From NCBI RefSeq assembly GCF_013449685.1, contig NZ_JACDSF010000013.1:6267-70266 (forward strand): a stretch of 64,000 bases of DNA, given 5' to 3'. Numbering within the stretch: position 1 is the stretch's first letter; the number at the start of each line of letters is the position of its first letter. Both the position numbers and the translations under genes were made by a program. Positions 40,810 through 51,224 of this stretch are shown one piece after another. The notes beneath the pieces are model-generated. The model was not told the DNA's origin, ran no database searches, and saw only the letters and a list, made by a program, of their open reading frames with translations. This DNA is from Pectobacterium brasiliense. GTDB lineage: Bacteria > Pseudomonadota > Gammaproteobacteria > Enterobacterales > Enterobacteriaceae.

Positions 40810-42171
40810 TTATTGGGCGATACCGTCTCTATATGCTTGTTTTAATTGCGGCCAGTAATCCTGATTGGCTTCAATCATCTCGTCCAGAATGGCTTTGGCG
40901 TGCTGCATTGTCGGCACGGTTCGGTTCAGAGTAAATGCCTGCAAGGCCTTCTCGTAGCTGCCTTCCAGCGTGGCTTCCACCAGCAACTGTTCAGACGCCA
41001 ACTGCTGTTCCAGTAAGGCGCGATGAAACTGCGGAACATTCCCCATCCGCACCGGTTCTGGACCTTGCGCGGTAATATAAGCGGGTACTTCCACCATCGC
41101 ATCGTAAGGCAGATTGGCGATGGCGCCTTTATTCTCGACGATCACCAGATGACGCTGGCGCAGATCGAACGCCAGTGAACAGGCGACATCAACGATGAAG
41201 GAGCCGTGCACACCAACGTGGAACGCGTCCGACAGAATCCCCGTTTCCTTGTAGCTGGCGGCGGCCGCAAACAGCTTCTTCTCACGCCCGTCCATCACTT
41301 CATTGGCGCGCGTATAGTCAGGATCCTGATGCTCCACCATCTGATTCGGCATCAGGTAGTACTGCAAATACGGATTCGGCACGAACTCTGGGAAATGATC
41401 CATGACGGGTTTGATGTTGCGCCAGGTTTTCACCCACGACGGATCGGCGTGCTGCGGATCGGTATCGGCGGCATCGGCGGTCAACAAGCCGTAGCGGGCA
41501 ATGTGTTCGCGCAGCTCTGGCATACGATCGACACCGTCGACCAGCACGCGGGTAAACCAGCCAAAGTGATTCAGCCCAAAATAGTCCACCGTGATGTCGT
41601 GACGATCGACGCCCAGCACGGCAGCGATGTTACGCATCGCGGCAACCGGCATGTCACAGATATTCAGCACGCGGGCGTTAGGACGCAGGCGGCGCACGCC
41701 TTCGGCAACAATCGCGGCCGGGTTGGAGTAATTGACGATCCATGCCTCTTTATGCGCATAGCGCTCAACCAGATCGATCAGCTCAGCCATCGGCAGAATG
41801 GTACGCAGGCCGTAGGCCAGTCCGCCGGGGCCACAGGTTTCCTGCCCGACGACACCGTGACGTAGTGGGATTTTCTCGTCCTGTTCGCGCATCTTGTACT
41901 GGCCGACGCGCATCTGGGCAAAGACAAAGTGGGTGCCGCTAAACGCGGTCTCCACGTCGGTTGTGACGGTAAAGACGATGCTGTCACTGTGGTCGCGAAT
42001 CACTTTTTCCACCACCGGCGCGATGATGTCCTGTCGCGGGCCGTCGATGTCATACAAACGAATCTCTGCCAGCGGGAAATCCGCGAGACGTACCATCAGA
42101 CTCTTTACGATGCCTGGGGTATAGGTGCTGCCGCCGCCGGCAATGGTCAGAATGAATGGGGGTTTCGTCAT
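40810..42171 (-). CDS. 6-phospho-alpha-glucosidase, glycoside hydrolase family 4
   Basis: This enzyme cleaves phosphorylated alpha-glucosides brought in by the neighbouring PTS. The N-terminal Rossmann motif ILTIAGGGSTYTPG binds NAD(H). NYSNPAAIV and the CDMP motif (NICDMPVAAM), which marks the alpha-specific phosphoglucosidases of GH4, carry the Mn ligand Cys. The frame runs further upstream, but ATG 42171 has AGGAG and begins the family N-terminus (MTKPPFILTIAGGG), giving 453 residues. The exact sugar (maltose-6-P, trehalulose-6-P or other) is not determined. Confidence 0.92.
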   Translation of the reverse strand: MTKPPFILTIAGGGSTYTPGIVKSLMVRLADFPLAEIRLYDIDGPRQDIIAPVVEKVIRDHSDSIVFTVTTDVETAFSGTHFVFAQMRVGQYKMREQDEKIPLRHGVVGQETCGPGGLAYGLRTILPMAELIDLVERYAHKEAWIVNYSNPAAIVAEGVRRLRPNARVLNICDMPVAAMRNIAAVLGVDRHDITVDYFGLNHFGWFTRVLVDGVDRMPELREHIARYGLLTADAADTDPQHADPSWVKTWRNIKPVMDHFPEFVPNPYLQYYLMPNQMVEHQDPDYTRANEVMDGREKKLFAAAASYKETGILSDAFHVGVHGSFIVDVACSLAFDLRQRHLVIVENKGAIANLPYDAMVEVPAYITAQGPEPVRMGNVPQFHRALLEQQLASEQLLVEATLEGSYEKALQAFTLNRTVPTMQHAKAILDEMIEANQDYWPQLKQAYRDGIAQ

Positions 42172-42184
42172 GGTCAGTCTCCTG

Positions 42185-43765
42185 TTAAAGCGCGTTTTCA
42201 ACTGCTTCGCGTATCGTTTTGACGTGAAGTCCGTAAACCACCTGTACGTTGTTACCCTGTCGGATAACGGCTTTCGCACCGGTGTTCTTAAGCTGTTGTT
42301 CGTCTACCAAAGCTGGGTCGATGAGGGTGACCCGCAGGCGGGTGTAGCAGTTGTCCACCACCTCGATATTGGGTTTGCCACCCAGCCCGGCGATGATGGT
42401 GGCACCCACAAGCTGGGCATCGCCTTTCACTGGCTCCTGCGTTTTTGCCGGATTCTCGGCCTTGGCCTGATATTCGGTTTTGGAATACAGCCGCGTCTCT
42501 TCCTCATCGGTTTCACGCCCAGGGGTTGGCATGTCGAAATACAGAATCAGGAAGCGGAAGACGAAGAAGTAAACTACCGACATCGTCAGCCCGACCGCGA
42601 TGTACATCGGCCAGTTGGATTTCTCGATGCCCAGCGGCAGGTTATAAAGCAGGAAGTCGATGACGCCGTTGGCACCAATCGCATGCACGCCCATGATGGA
42701 GAACAGCATCATTCCTATGCCGGTCAGTACGGCGTGGACGGCAAACAGCATCGGCGCGACGAACAGGAACGAGAACTCCAGCGGCTCGGTGACGCCCAGT
42801 AAGAAAGAGGTAAACGCGGCCGGAATCAGAATAGCTTTGGCGGCCAGCCGTTTTTCTGGCTTCGCTGTCACGTACATCGCCAGCGCAGCGGCCGTCAGAC
42901 CAAACATTTTACTGATGCCGCGTGCATCCCAGACCACGGTGGAACTTAGCTGTTTGACGTCCTGACAGGCCATTTCAGCAAAATAGATGTTACGTGCGCC
43001 CTGATACAGCTTGCCGCACACTTCTGCGGTTCCGCCCAGTTCGGTGTACAGGAACGGGGTATAGACCAGATGATGCAGCCCGGTGGGGATCAGCACGCGT
43101 TCCAGAAAGCCATAAATCGCGATGCCAACAGGGCCCGCACCTTTGATAGCGAAGGCCAACCAGGTGATGCCGTGCTGAGCAAACGGCCACAGGGCGCTCA
43201 TCGCAAAGCCCAGTGCAATCGCCAGCGGAATAACCAGAATGGCGACGAAGCAGTGGCCGGAATAGATCGCCATCACGCCGTTAAACTGTTTACTGGAATA
43301 GCGGTTATACAGATAACCTGCGAATCCGCCGATCAGGATACCAGCGAAAACGCCCATTTCTAGCACCTGAACGCCCAGCACCATGCCTTGCCCAGTAGGG
43401 CGCATTTCTGCGGCTGGTACGAGCTTGCCCTGTAATTGCAGCGTGATGTTCATGGCATTAATGAAGATGATAAACATCACCAGACCAATTAGCGCAGCGT
43501 AGCCCTTATCGCGTTTCGCCAGTCCGATCGGGATCCCGACGGCGAACACCAGCGCCAAATTAGCCAGAATCGCTACGGCAGATTTGGAAATCAGTTGACC
43601 AAAATCCTGAATCAAAGGATGGTTAAGTAAAGGGACATAGCCCGCTAGATTGCCGTTACCGAACACATTCCCAAATGCGATGAATAACCCGACAATCGGG
43701 AGTATCAGCACCGGCCCATATAGGGACTTGCCGAAATTTTGCAATGCATTGACCGCTCTTTTCAT
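42185..43765 (-). CDS. PTS alpha-glucoside transporter, EIICB
   Basis: This membrane permease-phosphotransferase (526 residues) takes up and phosphorylates an alpha-glucoside. The EIIC domain (about 1-420) has ten or so hydrophobic segments, with RVLIPTGLHHLVYTPF and GVTEPLEFSFLF. A linker follows, then the EIIB domain with the phospho-accepting Cys in VVDNCYTRLRV. No EIIA is present, so a glucose-type EIIA encoded elsewhere is needed. It is the first gene of an operon with the GH4 gene (13-base gap). Confidence 0.93.
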   Translation of the reverse strand: MKRAVNALQNFGKSLYGPVLILPIVGLFIAFGNVFGNGNLAGYVPLLNHPLIQDFGQLISKSAVAILANLALVFAVGIPIGLAKRDKGYAALIGLVMFIIFINAMNITLQLQGKLVPAAEMRPTGQGMVLGVQVLEMGVFAGILIGGFAGYLYNRYSSKQFNGVMAIYSGHCFVAILVIPLAIALGFAMSALWPFAQHGITWLAFAIKGAGPVGIAIYGFLERVLIPTGLHHLVYTPFLYTELGGTAEVCGKLYQGARNIYFAEMACQDVKQLSSTVVWDARGISKMFGLTAAALAMYVTAKPEKRLAAKAILIPAAFTSFLLGVTEPLEFSFLFVAPMLFAVHAVLTGIGMMLFSIMGVHAIGANGVIDFLLYNLPLGIEKSNWPMYIAVGLTMSVVYFFVFRFLILYFDMPTPGRETDEEETRLYSKTEYQAKAENPAKTQEPVKGDAQLVGATIIAGLGGKPNIEVVDNCYTRLRVTLIDPALVDEQQLKNTGAKAVIRQGNNVQVVYGLHVKTIREAVENAL

Positions 43766-43835
43766 TATCAGCCCTCTTACTGGCCATTATGGTGGGTACA
43801 GCAGCAGGCTAGCAGTGAATGACAAAGAAATTCCA

Positions 43836-43865
43836 GTTATCTTATTGTTTTAAAAACAAATAACC
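43836..43865. promoter_or_regulatory. candidate sugar-regulator operator before the PTS gene
   Basis: GTTAT-C-TTATTGTTTT and AAAACAAATAACC form an imperfect palindrome 71-100 bases upstream of the PTS start. The rest of 43766-44123 holds AT-rich sequence and the ndk promoter region. Confidence 0.5.
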
Positions 43866-44080
43866 TATAACGTTACAAGTAACCTTCAGAATTGTGATCG
43901 CCGATGATTTGTTACATTCAGTACGGGGGCGGTGGGAAACGAAAACGTACGATGCGTAATCGTTAATGAAGGGAAAATGAGAGGTAATATTTTTTTAATA
44001 AAATGTTATTTCCTTGGTAGGCAACAACGGTCTCTGCACCTATAATTTGCGCCACTTTCACTGGCTGGGTATACAATTCT

Positions 44081-44086
44081 TATAAT
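44081..44086 (+). promoter_or_regulatory. ndk -10 box
   Basis: TATAAT lies 37 bases before the ndk start, with a weak TTCACT at -35. A second TATAAT at 44041-44046 could also serve. Confidence 0.45.
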
Positions 44087-44123
44087 CCGGCTGTAATCTG
44101 ACAGTTTAGTTAATGAGGTCAAT

Positions 44124-44552
44124 ATGACGATAGAACGTACCTTCTCCATCGTAAAACCTAATGCGGTTGCCAAGAATGCTATTGGCTCGATTTACGCACG
44201 CTTTGAAAGCGCGGGTTTTACTATTGTTGCGGCTAAAATGCTGCGTCTGAGCCGTGAGCAAGCGGAAGGTTTCTACGCTGAGCATAAAGGTAAGCCGTTC
44301 TTTGATGGCCTGGTCGAATTCATGATGTCTGGCCCGATCATGGTGCAGGTGCTGGAAAGTGAAAACGCTGTCCAACGTAACCGTGACATCATGGGTGCTA
44401 CTAACCCAGCAAACGCACTGGCGGGAACGCTGCGTGCTGATTACGCGGACAGCTTCACGGCGAATGCGGTACACGGTTCTGACTCTATCGAATCTGCTCA
44501 GCGTGAAATCGCTTATTTCTTCAGCGATGATGAGATCTGCGCGCGCGCGTAA
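44124..44552 (+). CDS. ndk: nucleoside diphosphate kinase
   Basis: Ndk balances nucleoside triphosphate pools by ping-pong phosphate transfer. The phospho-histidine is in NAVHGSDS. The N-terminal [12 protein letters not shown] and [12 protein letters not shown] are conserved. Length is 142 residues, one short of the E. coli enzyme. It is monocistronic, with a terminator before rlmN. Confidence 0.97.
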   Translation: MTIERTFSIVKPNAVAKNAIGSIYARFESAGFTIVAAKMLRLSREQAEGFYAEHKGKPFFDGLVEFMMSGPIMVQVLESENAVQRNRDIMGATNPANALAGTLRADYADSFTANAVHGSDSIESAQREIAYFFSDDEICARA

Positions 44553-44686
44553 TCTTACGCGTGATAAACAGGTTAGCGCGTGTGATGTTGCTTCTTTTTC
44601 GCTGCGTGAGTGCGCCGTGTCGAAGCAATGACACAGAAAAAAAGCGGTGATGGTAGCTTACCTGTTTTAAACTTTGTACAATGCTG

Positions 44687-44725
44687 CGCCCCGGATGAGC
44701 CTGCACTTATCCGGGGCGTTTCTTT
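44687..44725 (+). terminator. terminator between ndk and rlmN
   Basis: CGCCCCGGAT / ATCCGGGGCG form a ten-bp stem with a 12-base loop and TTTCTTT tail. Confidence 0.85.
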
Positions 44726-44793
44726 GGTCATCACCATCGAATTCAACCTTCTTTTTAGCGCCATAACGTGTAATAACGAGGCCAGGATTGACA

Positions 44794-46050
44794 ATGTCTA
44801 AGCAAATCGCGTCTGAAACTGTCGTGTCTGAAACGACGGCATCTCACACTACCGCATCTAACACTACCGTATCCGAGCAAACCGTGTCCGAATTCTCTCC
44901 GGCGTCTGCTGATGCCTCTCAATCCGTCAAAGCCAGTGCGGAAAAAATTAACCTGTTGGATCTTAACCGCCAGCAAATGCGTGACCTCTTCATGTCGATG
45001 GGAGAGAAACCGTTCCGCGCCGATCAGGTCATGAAGTGGATTTATCACTACTGCTGTGATGACTTCAACCAGATGACGGATATTAACAAAGTCTTCCGCA
45101 GCAAATTGCAGGAGATCGCTGAAATTCGCGCTCCTGAAGTGGTGGATGAACAGCGCTCTTCCGATGGCACCATCAAGTGGGCGATTCTGGTGGGCGGTCA
45201 GCGGGTTGAAACGGTTTATATTCCAGAAGAAGATCGCGCTACGCTGTGTGTATCGTCTCAGGTAGGTTGTGCGCTGGAATGCAAATTCTGTTCAACGGCG
45301 CAGCAGGGCTTTAACCGTAACCTGCGCGTATCGGAAATCATCGGTCAGGTGTGGCGTGCGGCGAAGATTATCGGTGCGTTTAAAGTTACCGGCCAGCGCC
45401 CCATCACCAACGTCGTGATGATGGGGATGGGCGAACCGTTGCTGAACCTGACTAACGTGGTGCCAGCGATGGAAATCATGCTGGATGACTTTGGCTTTGG
45501 TTTGTCCAAGCGCCGTGTGACGCTGTCCACGTCAGGCGTGGTGCCTGCGTTGGATAAACTGGGCGATATGATTGATGTTGCGCTGGCGATTTCTCTGCAT
45601 GCGCCGACCGACGACATCCGCAACGACATCATGCCGATCAACAAAAAGTACAACATCGAGACGTTTCTGAGCGCAGTACGCCGCTATCTGGAGAAATCCA
45701 ATGCGAATCAGGGACGTGTTACCGTTGAGTATGTGATGCTGGATCATATCAATGACGGCACCGAACACGCGCATCAACTGGCTGAATGCCTGAAAGATAC
45801 GCCGTGCAAGATCAACCTGATTCCGTGGAACCCGTTCCCGGGCGCGCCGTATGGCCGCAGTTCAAACAGCCGCGTTGACCGTTTCTCCAAGGTACTGATG
45901 GAGTATGGCTTCACGACGATCGTACGTAAAACCCGTGGGGATGATATTGATGCCGCCTGCGGTCAGTTGGCGGGTGAAGTCGTAGACAGAACCAAACGTA
46001 CGCTGAAGAAGAAAATGGCCGGTGAACCTATCGCGGTGAAAGCAGTCTGA
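44794..46050 (+). CDS. rlmN: dual-specificity RNA methyltransferase RlmN
   Basis: RlmN methylates C2 of A2503 in 23S rRNA and A37 in some tRNAs. The radical-SAM cluster motif is CALECKFC. The methyl-carrying second Cys is in [12 protein letters not shown], and [10 protein letters not shown] binds SAM. From ATG 44794 the protein has 418 residues, longer than E. coli RlmN. The extra part is a Ser/Thr-rich N-terminal stretch of TVSE/TASxTT-type repeats before [14 protein letters not shown]. An upstream in-frame TTG (44788) is also possible. Confidence 0.96.
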   Translation: MSKQIASETVVSETTASHTTASNTTVSEQTVSEFSPASADASQSVKASAEKINLLDLNRQQMRDLFMSMGEKPFRADQVMKWIYHYCCDDFNQMTDINKVFRSKLQEIAEIRAPEVVDEQRSSDGTIKWAILVGGQRVETVYIPEEDRATLCVSSQVGCALECKFCSTAQQGFNRNLRVSEIIGQVWRAAKIIGAFKVTGQRPITNVVMMGMGEPLLNLTNVVPAMEIMLDDFGFGLSKRRVTLSTSGVVPALDKLGDMIDVALAISLHAPTDDIRNDIMPINKKYNIETFLSAVRRYLEKSNANQGRVTVEYVMLDHINDGTEHAHQLAECLKDTPCKINLIPWNPFPGAPYGRSSNSRVDRFSKVLMEYGFTTIVRKTRGDDIDAACGQLAGEVVDRTKRTLKKKMAGEPIAVKAV

Positions 46051-46238
46051 TAACAAATGCGCGCGGGTTAACGTGAAGCGCTAACCCGATGTCGTCCGCT
46101 GAGGTAATTTGCAGGGTAAAAGTGAGCAAATTGCGAGGCGCGCCGCGTTGTTGTCAGGTCCGACTGCCACGCTGTTCATATTCAGGTAACCTCGCTGGTC
46201 AGGATGTCTGACAAAGACGACAAGGCGAGGGAGCAGGG

Positions 46239-47036
46239 ATGGCAAAGCCACTATCACAGAGACTTTCTTTATGGCAGAGAATGTCTTTATCACAGGGAAC
46301 GTATTGGCTGAGTGGCCTGTTCGCGGTGCTGTTGCTGGTGGGGTGTGTGAAATCGCCTCAGGAAACGGCAAATCCAGCGGTTGCCCAAACCCGCTTGCAG
46401 TTAGGGTTGACCTACCTGGCGCACAATAATCTGGATGCGGCTCGGCAGAATCTTGAGAAGGCGGTTGCGATTGCTCCGCAGGATTATCGAACACAATTGG
46501 GGATGGCGCTTTACGAGCAGCGGATAGGTGAAAATCGTCTGGCTGAACAGCGTTATCAACATGTGTTAAACATGGCGCCGGAAAATGGCAGCGTCATGAA
46601 TAATTACGGTGCGTTTCTGTGTAGTTTAGGGCAGTATGTAGCGGCTCAGCGACAGTTTAGTGCGGCTGCACAACTTCCTGATTACAGTCAGGTTGCTGAT
46701 GCGTTGGAAAATGCGGGATACTGCTTTTTCAATGCCGGACAGGCTGAAGATGCGCGCAATTTATTAAGTCGGGCGCTGAAGTATGACCCGACGAAAGGCA
46801 GTGCCTTGCTGGCGGAAGCAAACAAACAGTTTGCTGCTGGGAAAAATGAGCAAGCGCGGCTGCTGCTTGATGTTTATCAGCATAGTCTTCCGGCCAGTGC
46901 CGAAAGCTTATGGTTACAGATTCGTTTCGCCGCGTTAGCGGGCCATGATGGCGATAAAGAACGTTATGGCAACGTGCTGGCGCGAAGTTTTCCACAATCT
47001 AAACAGTACCAGCATTTCTTAGCTAATGAATACTGA
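46239..47036 (+). CDS. pilW: type IV pilus biogenesis/stability lipoprotein PilW
   Basis: This PilW/PilF-type protein (265 residues) is an outer-membrane TPR lipoprotein that helps pilin secretin assembly. A signal with lipobox LLVGC ends near residue 34. Tetratricopeptide repeats follow ([20 protein letters not shown] and the next units). E. coli lacks a clear pilW at this place, but related enterics carry it between rlmN and rodZ. It overlaps rodZ by eleven bases. Confidence 0.9.
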   Translation: MAKPLSQRLSLWQRMSLSQGTYWLSGLFAVLLLVGCVKSPQETANPAVAQTRLQLGLTYLAHNNLDAARQNLEKAVAIAPQDYRTQLGMALYEQRIGENRLAEQRYQHVLNMAPENGSVMNNYGAFLCSLGQYVAAQRQFSAAAQLPDYSQVADALENAGYCFFNAGQAEDARNLLSRALKYDPTKGSALLAEANKQFAAGKNEQARLLLDVYQHSLPASAESLWLQIRFAALAGHDGDKERYGNVLARSFPQSKQYQHFLANEY

Positions 47037-48006
47037 AGCCACCCAAGATACAACAGAAGCAAAACTACCCGGCGAACGTCTGCGTGAGGCGCGTGAACGC
47101 CTTGGGCTAACTCAGCAAGCGATTGCTGAGCGTTTGTGCCTTAAAATCACCACCGTTCGCGATATTGAAGACGGCACGACGCCTGCCGATTTAGCGCCGA
47201 CCTTTCTGCGCGGCTATATCCGTTCTTATGCCAAGCTGGTTCATTTACCCGAAGATGAACTGCTTCCCTCTGTGAATAAACAGGCCATACCTAAAACGAT
47301 CTCAGTTTCGCCGATGCAGAGTTTTTCGCTGAAAAAAAGCCGCAAAAAGCGTGATGGCTGGTTGATGACAATCACCTGGCTGGTCGTGCTGGTTGTTTTG
47401 GGGCTAACGGGCGCATGGTGGTGGCAAAACCATCAGGCTCAGCAGGCGGAAATCAACAGCATGGTCGATCACGCCAGTGCGATGCAGGTACAAACGGAAG
47501 GGCAGTCCGTTCCGCTAATGGACAACAGCGCACCGCAAGAAACGGCGACGCCGGATTCTGCTACGGCACTAGCTTCTACACCCGTTGACCTTTCAGCCAC
47601 TGGATTGGCGGCACCGTCAACGCCTTCTTCTGCCTCTATACCGTCTCCTGCACCTTCCAGCCAGTCACCTTCACACGCGAACGCTGCACAGCCTGCGGGC
47701 GATGTTCTGTTAGGTGCCGGAGCTGCGGGTACGGTAGCGGAAACCAATTCAGCCCCTGCTGCTCATGCATTAGTGCTGACGTTCACGGCCGATTGCTGGC
47801 TGGAAGTCACCGATGCCAGCGGTAAGAAACTGTTCAGCGGCATACAGCGTAATGGTGGCACACTGAATCTGGATGGTCAGTCACCTTACAAACTTAAAAT
47901 TGGCGCACCTGCGGCGGTACAGATTCAATTTCAAGGCAAACCGGTTGATTTAAGCCGCTTTGTGCGCAGCAATCAGGTTGCACGCTTGACGCTGACCGCA
48001 GAATAA
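47026..48006 (+). CDS. rodZ: cell-shape protein RodZ
   Basis: RodZ links MreB filaments to the membrane and elongation complex. The N-terminal helix-turn-helix ([30 protein letters not shown]) faces the cytoplasm. A basic stretch ([10 protein letters not shown]) is followed by one membrane segment at about 110-130. A Ser/Pro/Ala-rich periplasmic linker leads to the C-terminal beta domain ([20 protein letters not shown]). It has 326 residues and its start overlaps pilW. Confidence 0.96.
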   Translation: MNTEATQDTTEAKLPGERLREARERLGLTQQAIAERLCLKITTVRDIEDGTTPADLAPTFLRGYIRSYAKLVHLPEDELLPSVNKQAIPKTISVSPMQSFSLKKSRKKRDGWLMTITWLVVLVVLGLTGAWWWQNHQAQQAEINSMVDHASAMQVQTEGQSVPLMDNSAPQETATPDSATALASTPVDLSATGLAAPSTPSSASIPSPAPSSQSPSHANAAQPAGDVLLGAGAAGTVAETNSAPAAHALVLTFTADCWLEVTDASGKKLFSGIQRNGGTLNLDGQSPYKLKIGAPAAVQIQFQGKPVDLSRFVRSNQVARLTLTAE

Positions 48007-48046
48007 CGTGTTGTTCAGGTAAGACTGCAATGTTGGAGATGAAGTA

Positions 48047-49168
48047 ATGCATAACGCTGCACCCATAACCCGTCGAAAATCAACACGAATTTACGTCGGC
48101 AAGGTGCCTGTTGGTGATGGTGCGCCGATTGCAGTGCAATCCATGACCAACACCCGAACCACTGACGTTGAAGCAACCGTCAACCAAATCAGAGCGCTGG
48201 AACGCGTTGGCGTCGATATCGTCCGCGTTTCCGTACCAACCATGGACGCGGCTGAAGCTTTTAAGCTTATCAAACAGCAGGTGAATGTCCCGCTCGTCGC
48301 CGACATCCACTTTGACTACCGTATCGCGCTGAAAGTTGCGGAGTACGGCGTCGACTGTCTGCGTATCAATCCCGGTAATATTGGTAACGAAGAGCGTATT
48401 CGCTCGGTTGTCGACTGCGCACGTTACAACAATATCCCGATCCGCATTGGTGTTAATGGCGGTTCGCTGGAAAAAGATTTGCAGGAAAAATACGGTGAGC
48501 CAACGCCTGAAGCGCTGCTGGAATCAGCGATGCGCCATGTCGATATTCTCGATCGCCTGAACTTCGATCAGTTTAAAGTCAGCGTTAAAGCTTCGGATGT
48601 CTTCCTGGCCGTGCAATCCTATCGTCTGCTGGCGGCACGTATCGATCAGCCGCTGCACCTCGGTATCACCGAGGCGGGTGGCGCACGTAGCGGCGCGGTG
48701 AAATCGGCTATCGGCCTCGGGTTGTTATTGTCTGAAGGCATTGGCGACACGCTGCGTATCTCGCTGGCGGCCGATCCGGTTGAAGAAGTGAAAGTCGGCT
48801 TCGATATCCTGAAGTCACTGCGCATTCGTTCACGTGGAATCAACTTTATTGCTTGCCCGACTTGTTCCCGCCAGGAATTTGACGTGATCGGTACGGTGAA
48901 CGCGCTGGAACAACGACTGGAAGACCTCATCACGCCGATGGATGTCTCGATTATTGGCTGTGTGGTCAATGGTCCGGGCGAAGCGCTGGTGTCCACCATT
49001 GGCGTTACGGGTGGACACAACAAGAGCGGCTTCTATGAAGACGGCGTGCGGCAGAGAGAGCGCTTCGATAACGAACAGATGATCGATCAGTTAGAAGCCA
49101 AGATCCGCGCGAAAGCCTCCATGATGGACGAAAATCAGCGTATTACCGTCAATCTGGTAGATAAGTAA
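48047..49168 (+). CDS. ispG: 4-hydroxy-3-methylbut-2-enyl diphosphate synthase IspG
   Basis: IspG is the [4Fe-4S] enzyme of the MEP isoprenoid pathway that makes HMBPP. Cluster ligands are in [12 protein letters not shown] and [12 protein letters not shown]. The TIM-barrel part is complete, and the chain has 373 residues. As a client of the Isc system it is functionally tied to the operon at 30.7-36.6 kb. A tight GTGACGGT / ACCGTCAC hairpin (49179-49196) follows. Confidence 0.97.
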   Translation: MHNAAPITRRKSTRIYVGKVPVGDGAPIAVQSMTNTRTTDVEATVNQIRALERVGVDIVRVSVPTMDAAEAFKLIKQQVNVPLVADIHFDYRIALKVAEYGVDCLRINPGNIGNEERIRSVVDCARYNNIPIRIGVNGGSLEKDLQEKYGEPTPEALLESAMRHVDILDRLNFDQFKVSVKASDVFLAVQSYRLLAARIDQPLHLGITEAGGARSGAVKSAIGLGLLLSEGIGDTLRISLAADPVEEVKVGFDILKSLRIRSRGINFIACPTCSRQEFDVIGTVNALEQRLEDLITPMDVSIIGCVVNGPGEALVSTIGVTGGHNKSGFYEDGVRQRERFDNEQMIDQLEAKIRAKASMMDENQRITVNLVDK

Positions 49169-49239
49169 CTCTGACGGCGTGACGGTCTACCGTCACCCGC
49201 CTAATTAACGATTCCTGAACCCGATGGGGATGCCCCGCA

Positions 49240-49269
49240 TTGAAGATGCGACGAGAATCCCCCTATAAT
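49240..49269 (+). promoter_or_regulatory. hisS promoter
   Basis: TTGAAG (49240-49245) and TATAAT (49264-49269) are separated by 18 bases, a good sigma-70 promoter 36 bases before the start. Confidence 0.72.
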
Positions 49270-49305
49270 CGGGTTTATTTTTTGAAAAACGCATAGAGAA
49301 CTGAC

Positions 49306-50580
49306 GTGGCAAAAAATATTCAAGCCATCCGTGGCATGAACGATTACCTGCCAGCCGAAACGGCATTGTGGCAGCGTATTGAAAACAGCTTGAAACAGGT
49401 GCTCAGTGGCTACGGCTATAGTGAAATCCGCACACCGATTGTTGAGCAGACTTCGCTGTTTAAACGCGCTATTGGTGAAGTGACCGATGTCGTCGAAAAA
49501 GAGATGTATACCTTTGACGATCGCAATGGTGAGAGTTTGACGCTGCGCCCTGAAAATACCGCATCTTGTGTTCGCGCCGGTATTGAGCACGGTATTCTCT
49601 ATAATCAGGAACAGCGGCTGTGGTATGTCGGCCCGATGTTCCGCTACGAGCGTCCGCAGAAAGGACGCTATCGTCAGTTCCATCAGTTGGGCTGTGAAGT
49701 GTTTGGTCTGCAAGGGCCGGATATTGATGCCGAACTGATCCTGATGACGGCCCGCTGGTGGCGTGTGCTGGGCATCGCCGATCATGTGAAGCTGGAACTG
49801 AACTCGATCGGTTCATTAGACGCACGTGCGCGCTATCGCGAAGCGCTGGTGGCGTTCCTCGAACAGCATAAAGATCGGTTGGATGAAGACTGCTTACGCC
49901 GTATGTACACCAACCCGCTGCGCGTTCTGGATACAAAAAATCCGCAAATTCAGGTGCTGCTGAATGATGCGCCAGTGTTGACGGACTACCTGGATGATGA
50001 ATCGCGTGCACACTTTGAGGCGCTGGGTGAACTTTTAACGCAGTCCGGCATCCCATATACCGTTAATCCGCGTCTGGTTCGTGGTTTGGATTACTATAAC
50101 CGCACCGTATTTGAGTGGGTGACAACCAGTCTGGGCGCGCAGGGCACGGTCTGTGCCGGTGGGCGTTATGATGGTATGGTGGAACAACTGGGTGGACGCC
50201 CGACGCCAGCGGTCGGTTTTGCTATGGGCCTAGAGCGTTTGGTATTGCTAGTGCAGTCAGTGAACCCAGATTTCAGCGCGCCGCCGACCGTGGATGTTTA
50301 TCTGGTCTCTTCCGGTGTGGGAACGCAGGTTGCGGCAATGCAACTGGCGGAGAAATTACGTGACGCGTTGCCGCAGTTGAAACTGATGACCAACTACGGT
50401 GGTGGCAACTTTAAGAAGCAATTCGCCCGTGCTGATAAATGGGGCGCACGCGTCGCATTAGTATTAGGCGAAAATGAAGTGGCGGCTGGTCAGGTTGTGG
50501 TTAAAAACCTGAGCAATGGCGAGCAGGATACATTGGCACAGGCCGACGTCGCATCGCGGCTGGCAACGTTACTGGATTGA
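49306..50580 (+). CDS. hisS: histidyl-tRNA synthetase
   Basis: HisS is the class II synthetase charging tRNA-His. It has motif 2 with the [17 protein letters not shown] block, the histidine-specific [13 protein letters not shown] and [14 protein letters not shown], motif 3 [10 protein letters not shown], and an anticodon-binding C-terminal domain. It starts at GTG 49306 and has 424 residues. One oddity is that the usual LRPEGTA stretch reads LRPENTAS here (residues 80-87). Confidence 0.97.
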   Translation: MAKNIQAIRGMNDYLPAETALWQRIENSLKQVLSGYGYSEIRTPIVEQTSLFKRAIGEVTDVVEKEMYTFDDRNGESLTLRPENTASCVRAGIEHGILYNQEQRLWYVGPMFRYERPQKGRYRQFHQLGCEVFGLQGPDIDAELILMTARWWRVLGIADHVKLELNSIGSLDARARYREALVAFLEQHKDRLDEDCLRRMYTNPLRVLDTKNPQIQVLLNDAPVLTDYLDDESRAHFEALGELLTQSGIPYTVNPRLVRGLDYYNRTVFEWVTTSLGAQGTVCAGGRYDGMVEQLGGRPTPAVGFAMGLERLVLLVQSVNPDFSAPPTVDVYLVSSGVGTQVAAMQLAEKLRDALPQLKLMTNYGGGNFKKQFARADKWGARVALVLGENEVAAGQVVVKNLSNGEQDTLAQADVASRLATLLD

Positions 50581-50593
50581 GGAGAGAGACACC

Positions 50594-51214
50594 GTGGAAG
50601 TCTATACCACAGAGAATGAACAGGTTGATGCACTACGTCGCTTCCTCGCGGAGAACGGAAAGGCGTTAGTTGTCGGTGTTGTGCTAGGCGTCGGCGCACT
50701 GGTTGGCTGGCGTTTCTGGCAAAGCCACCAAAATGACAGCGTAATGGCGGCATCTTCATCTTATCAGCAGGTGACGGAGCAATTGGTCGAAGGCAAAGCC
50801 GACGCGATTACGGCAACCGAGAAATTTACGGCTGAGAATAAGAATACTTATGGCGCGTTGGCTTCTCTGGAACTGGCTCGTCATTACGTTGATCAGAAAG
50901 ATTTTGCTAAAGCAGCGCAGCAACTGGTACAGGCGCAGTCGCAGACTAAAGATGCAGACCTGCTGGCCGTGGTGAATCTGCGTCTGGCGCGGGTTCAACT
51001 GCAGGAAAACAAAGCGGATGACGCGCTGAAAACGTTGGATGCCATTAAGCTGGAAGGCTGGGCATCACAGGCTGCGGAAGTGCGTGGTGATATTCTGGTG
51101 AGCAAAGGGGATAATCAGGCTGCGCGTGATGCCTACAACAAAGGGTTGTCTTCCAATCCATCGCAGGCACAGCAAGCGTTACTGCGTATGAAACTGAATA
51201 ACCTGTCCAGCTAA
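50594..51214 (+). CDS. yfgM: YfgM, Sec-associated membrane chaperone
   Basis: YfgM (AncA) is a single-pass inner-membrane protein that works with PpiD at the SecYEG exit. One membrane segment lies at about 24-42 (ALVVGVVLGVGALVGWRF). A periplasmic TPR-like domain follows (YGALASLELARHYVDQKDF and later repeats). The start is GTG 50594 with GGAGAGAG upstream, giving 206 residues. The frame is open further up inside hisS, but that part is not conserved. It lies 13 bases after hisS. Confidence 0.94.
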   Translation: MEVYTTENEQVDALRRFLAENGKALVVGVVLGVGALVGWRFWQSHQNDSVMAASSSYQQVTEQLVEGKADAITATEKFTAENKNTYGALASLELARHYVDQKDFAKAAQQLVQAQSQTKDADLLAVVNLRLARVQLQENKADDALKTLDAIKLEGWASQAAEVRGDILVSKGDNQAARDAYNKGLSSNPSQAQQALLRMKLNNLSS

Positions 51215-51224
51215 GAGGAATTCC

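Noticed and set aside
43890-43920. Possible CRP site (TTGTGATCGCC…) before the PTS gene
   Set aside because: Only one half-site matches, so it is too weak to list.
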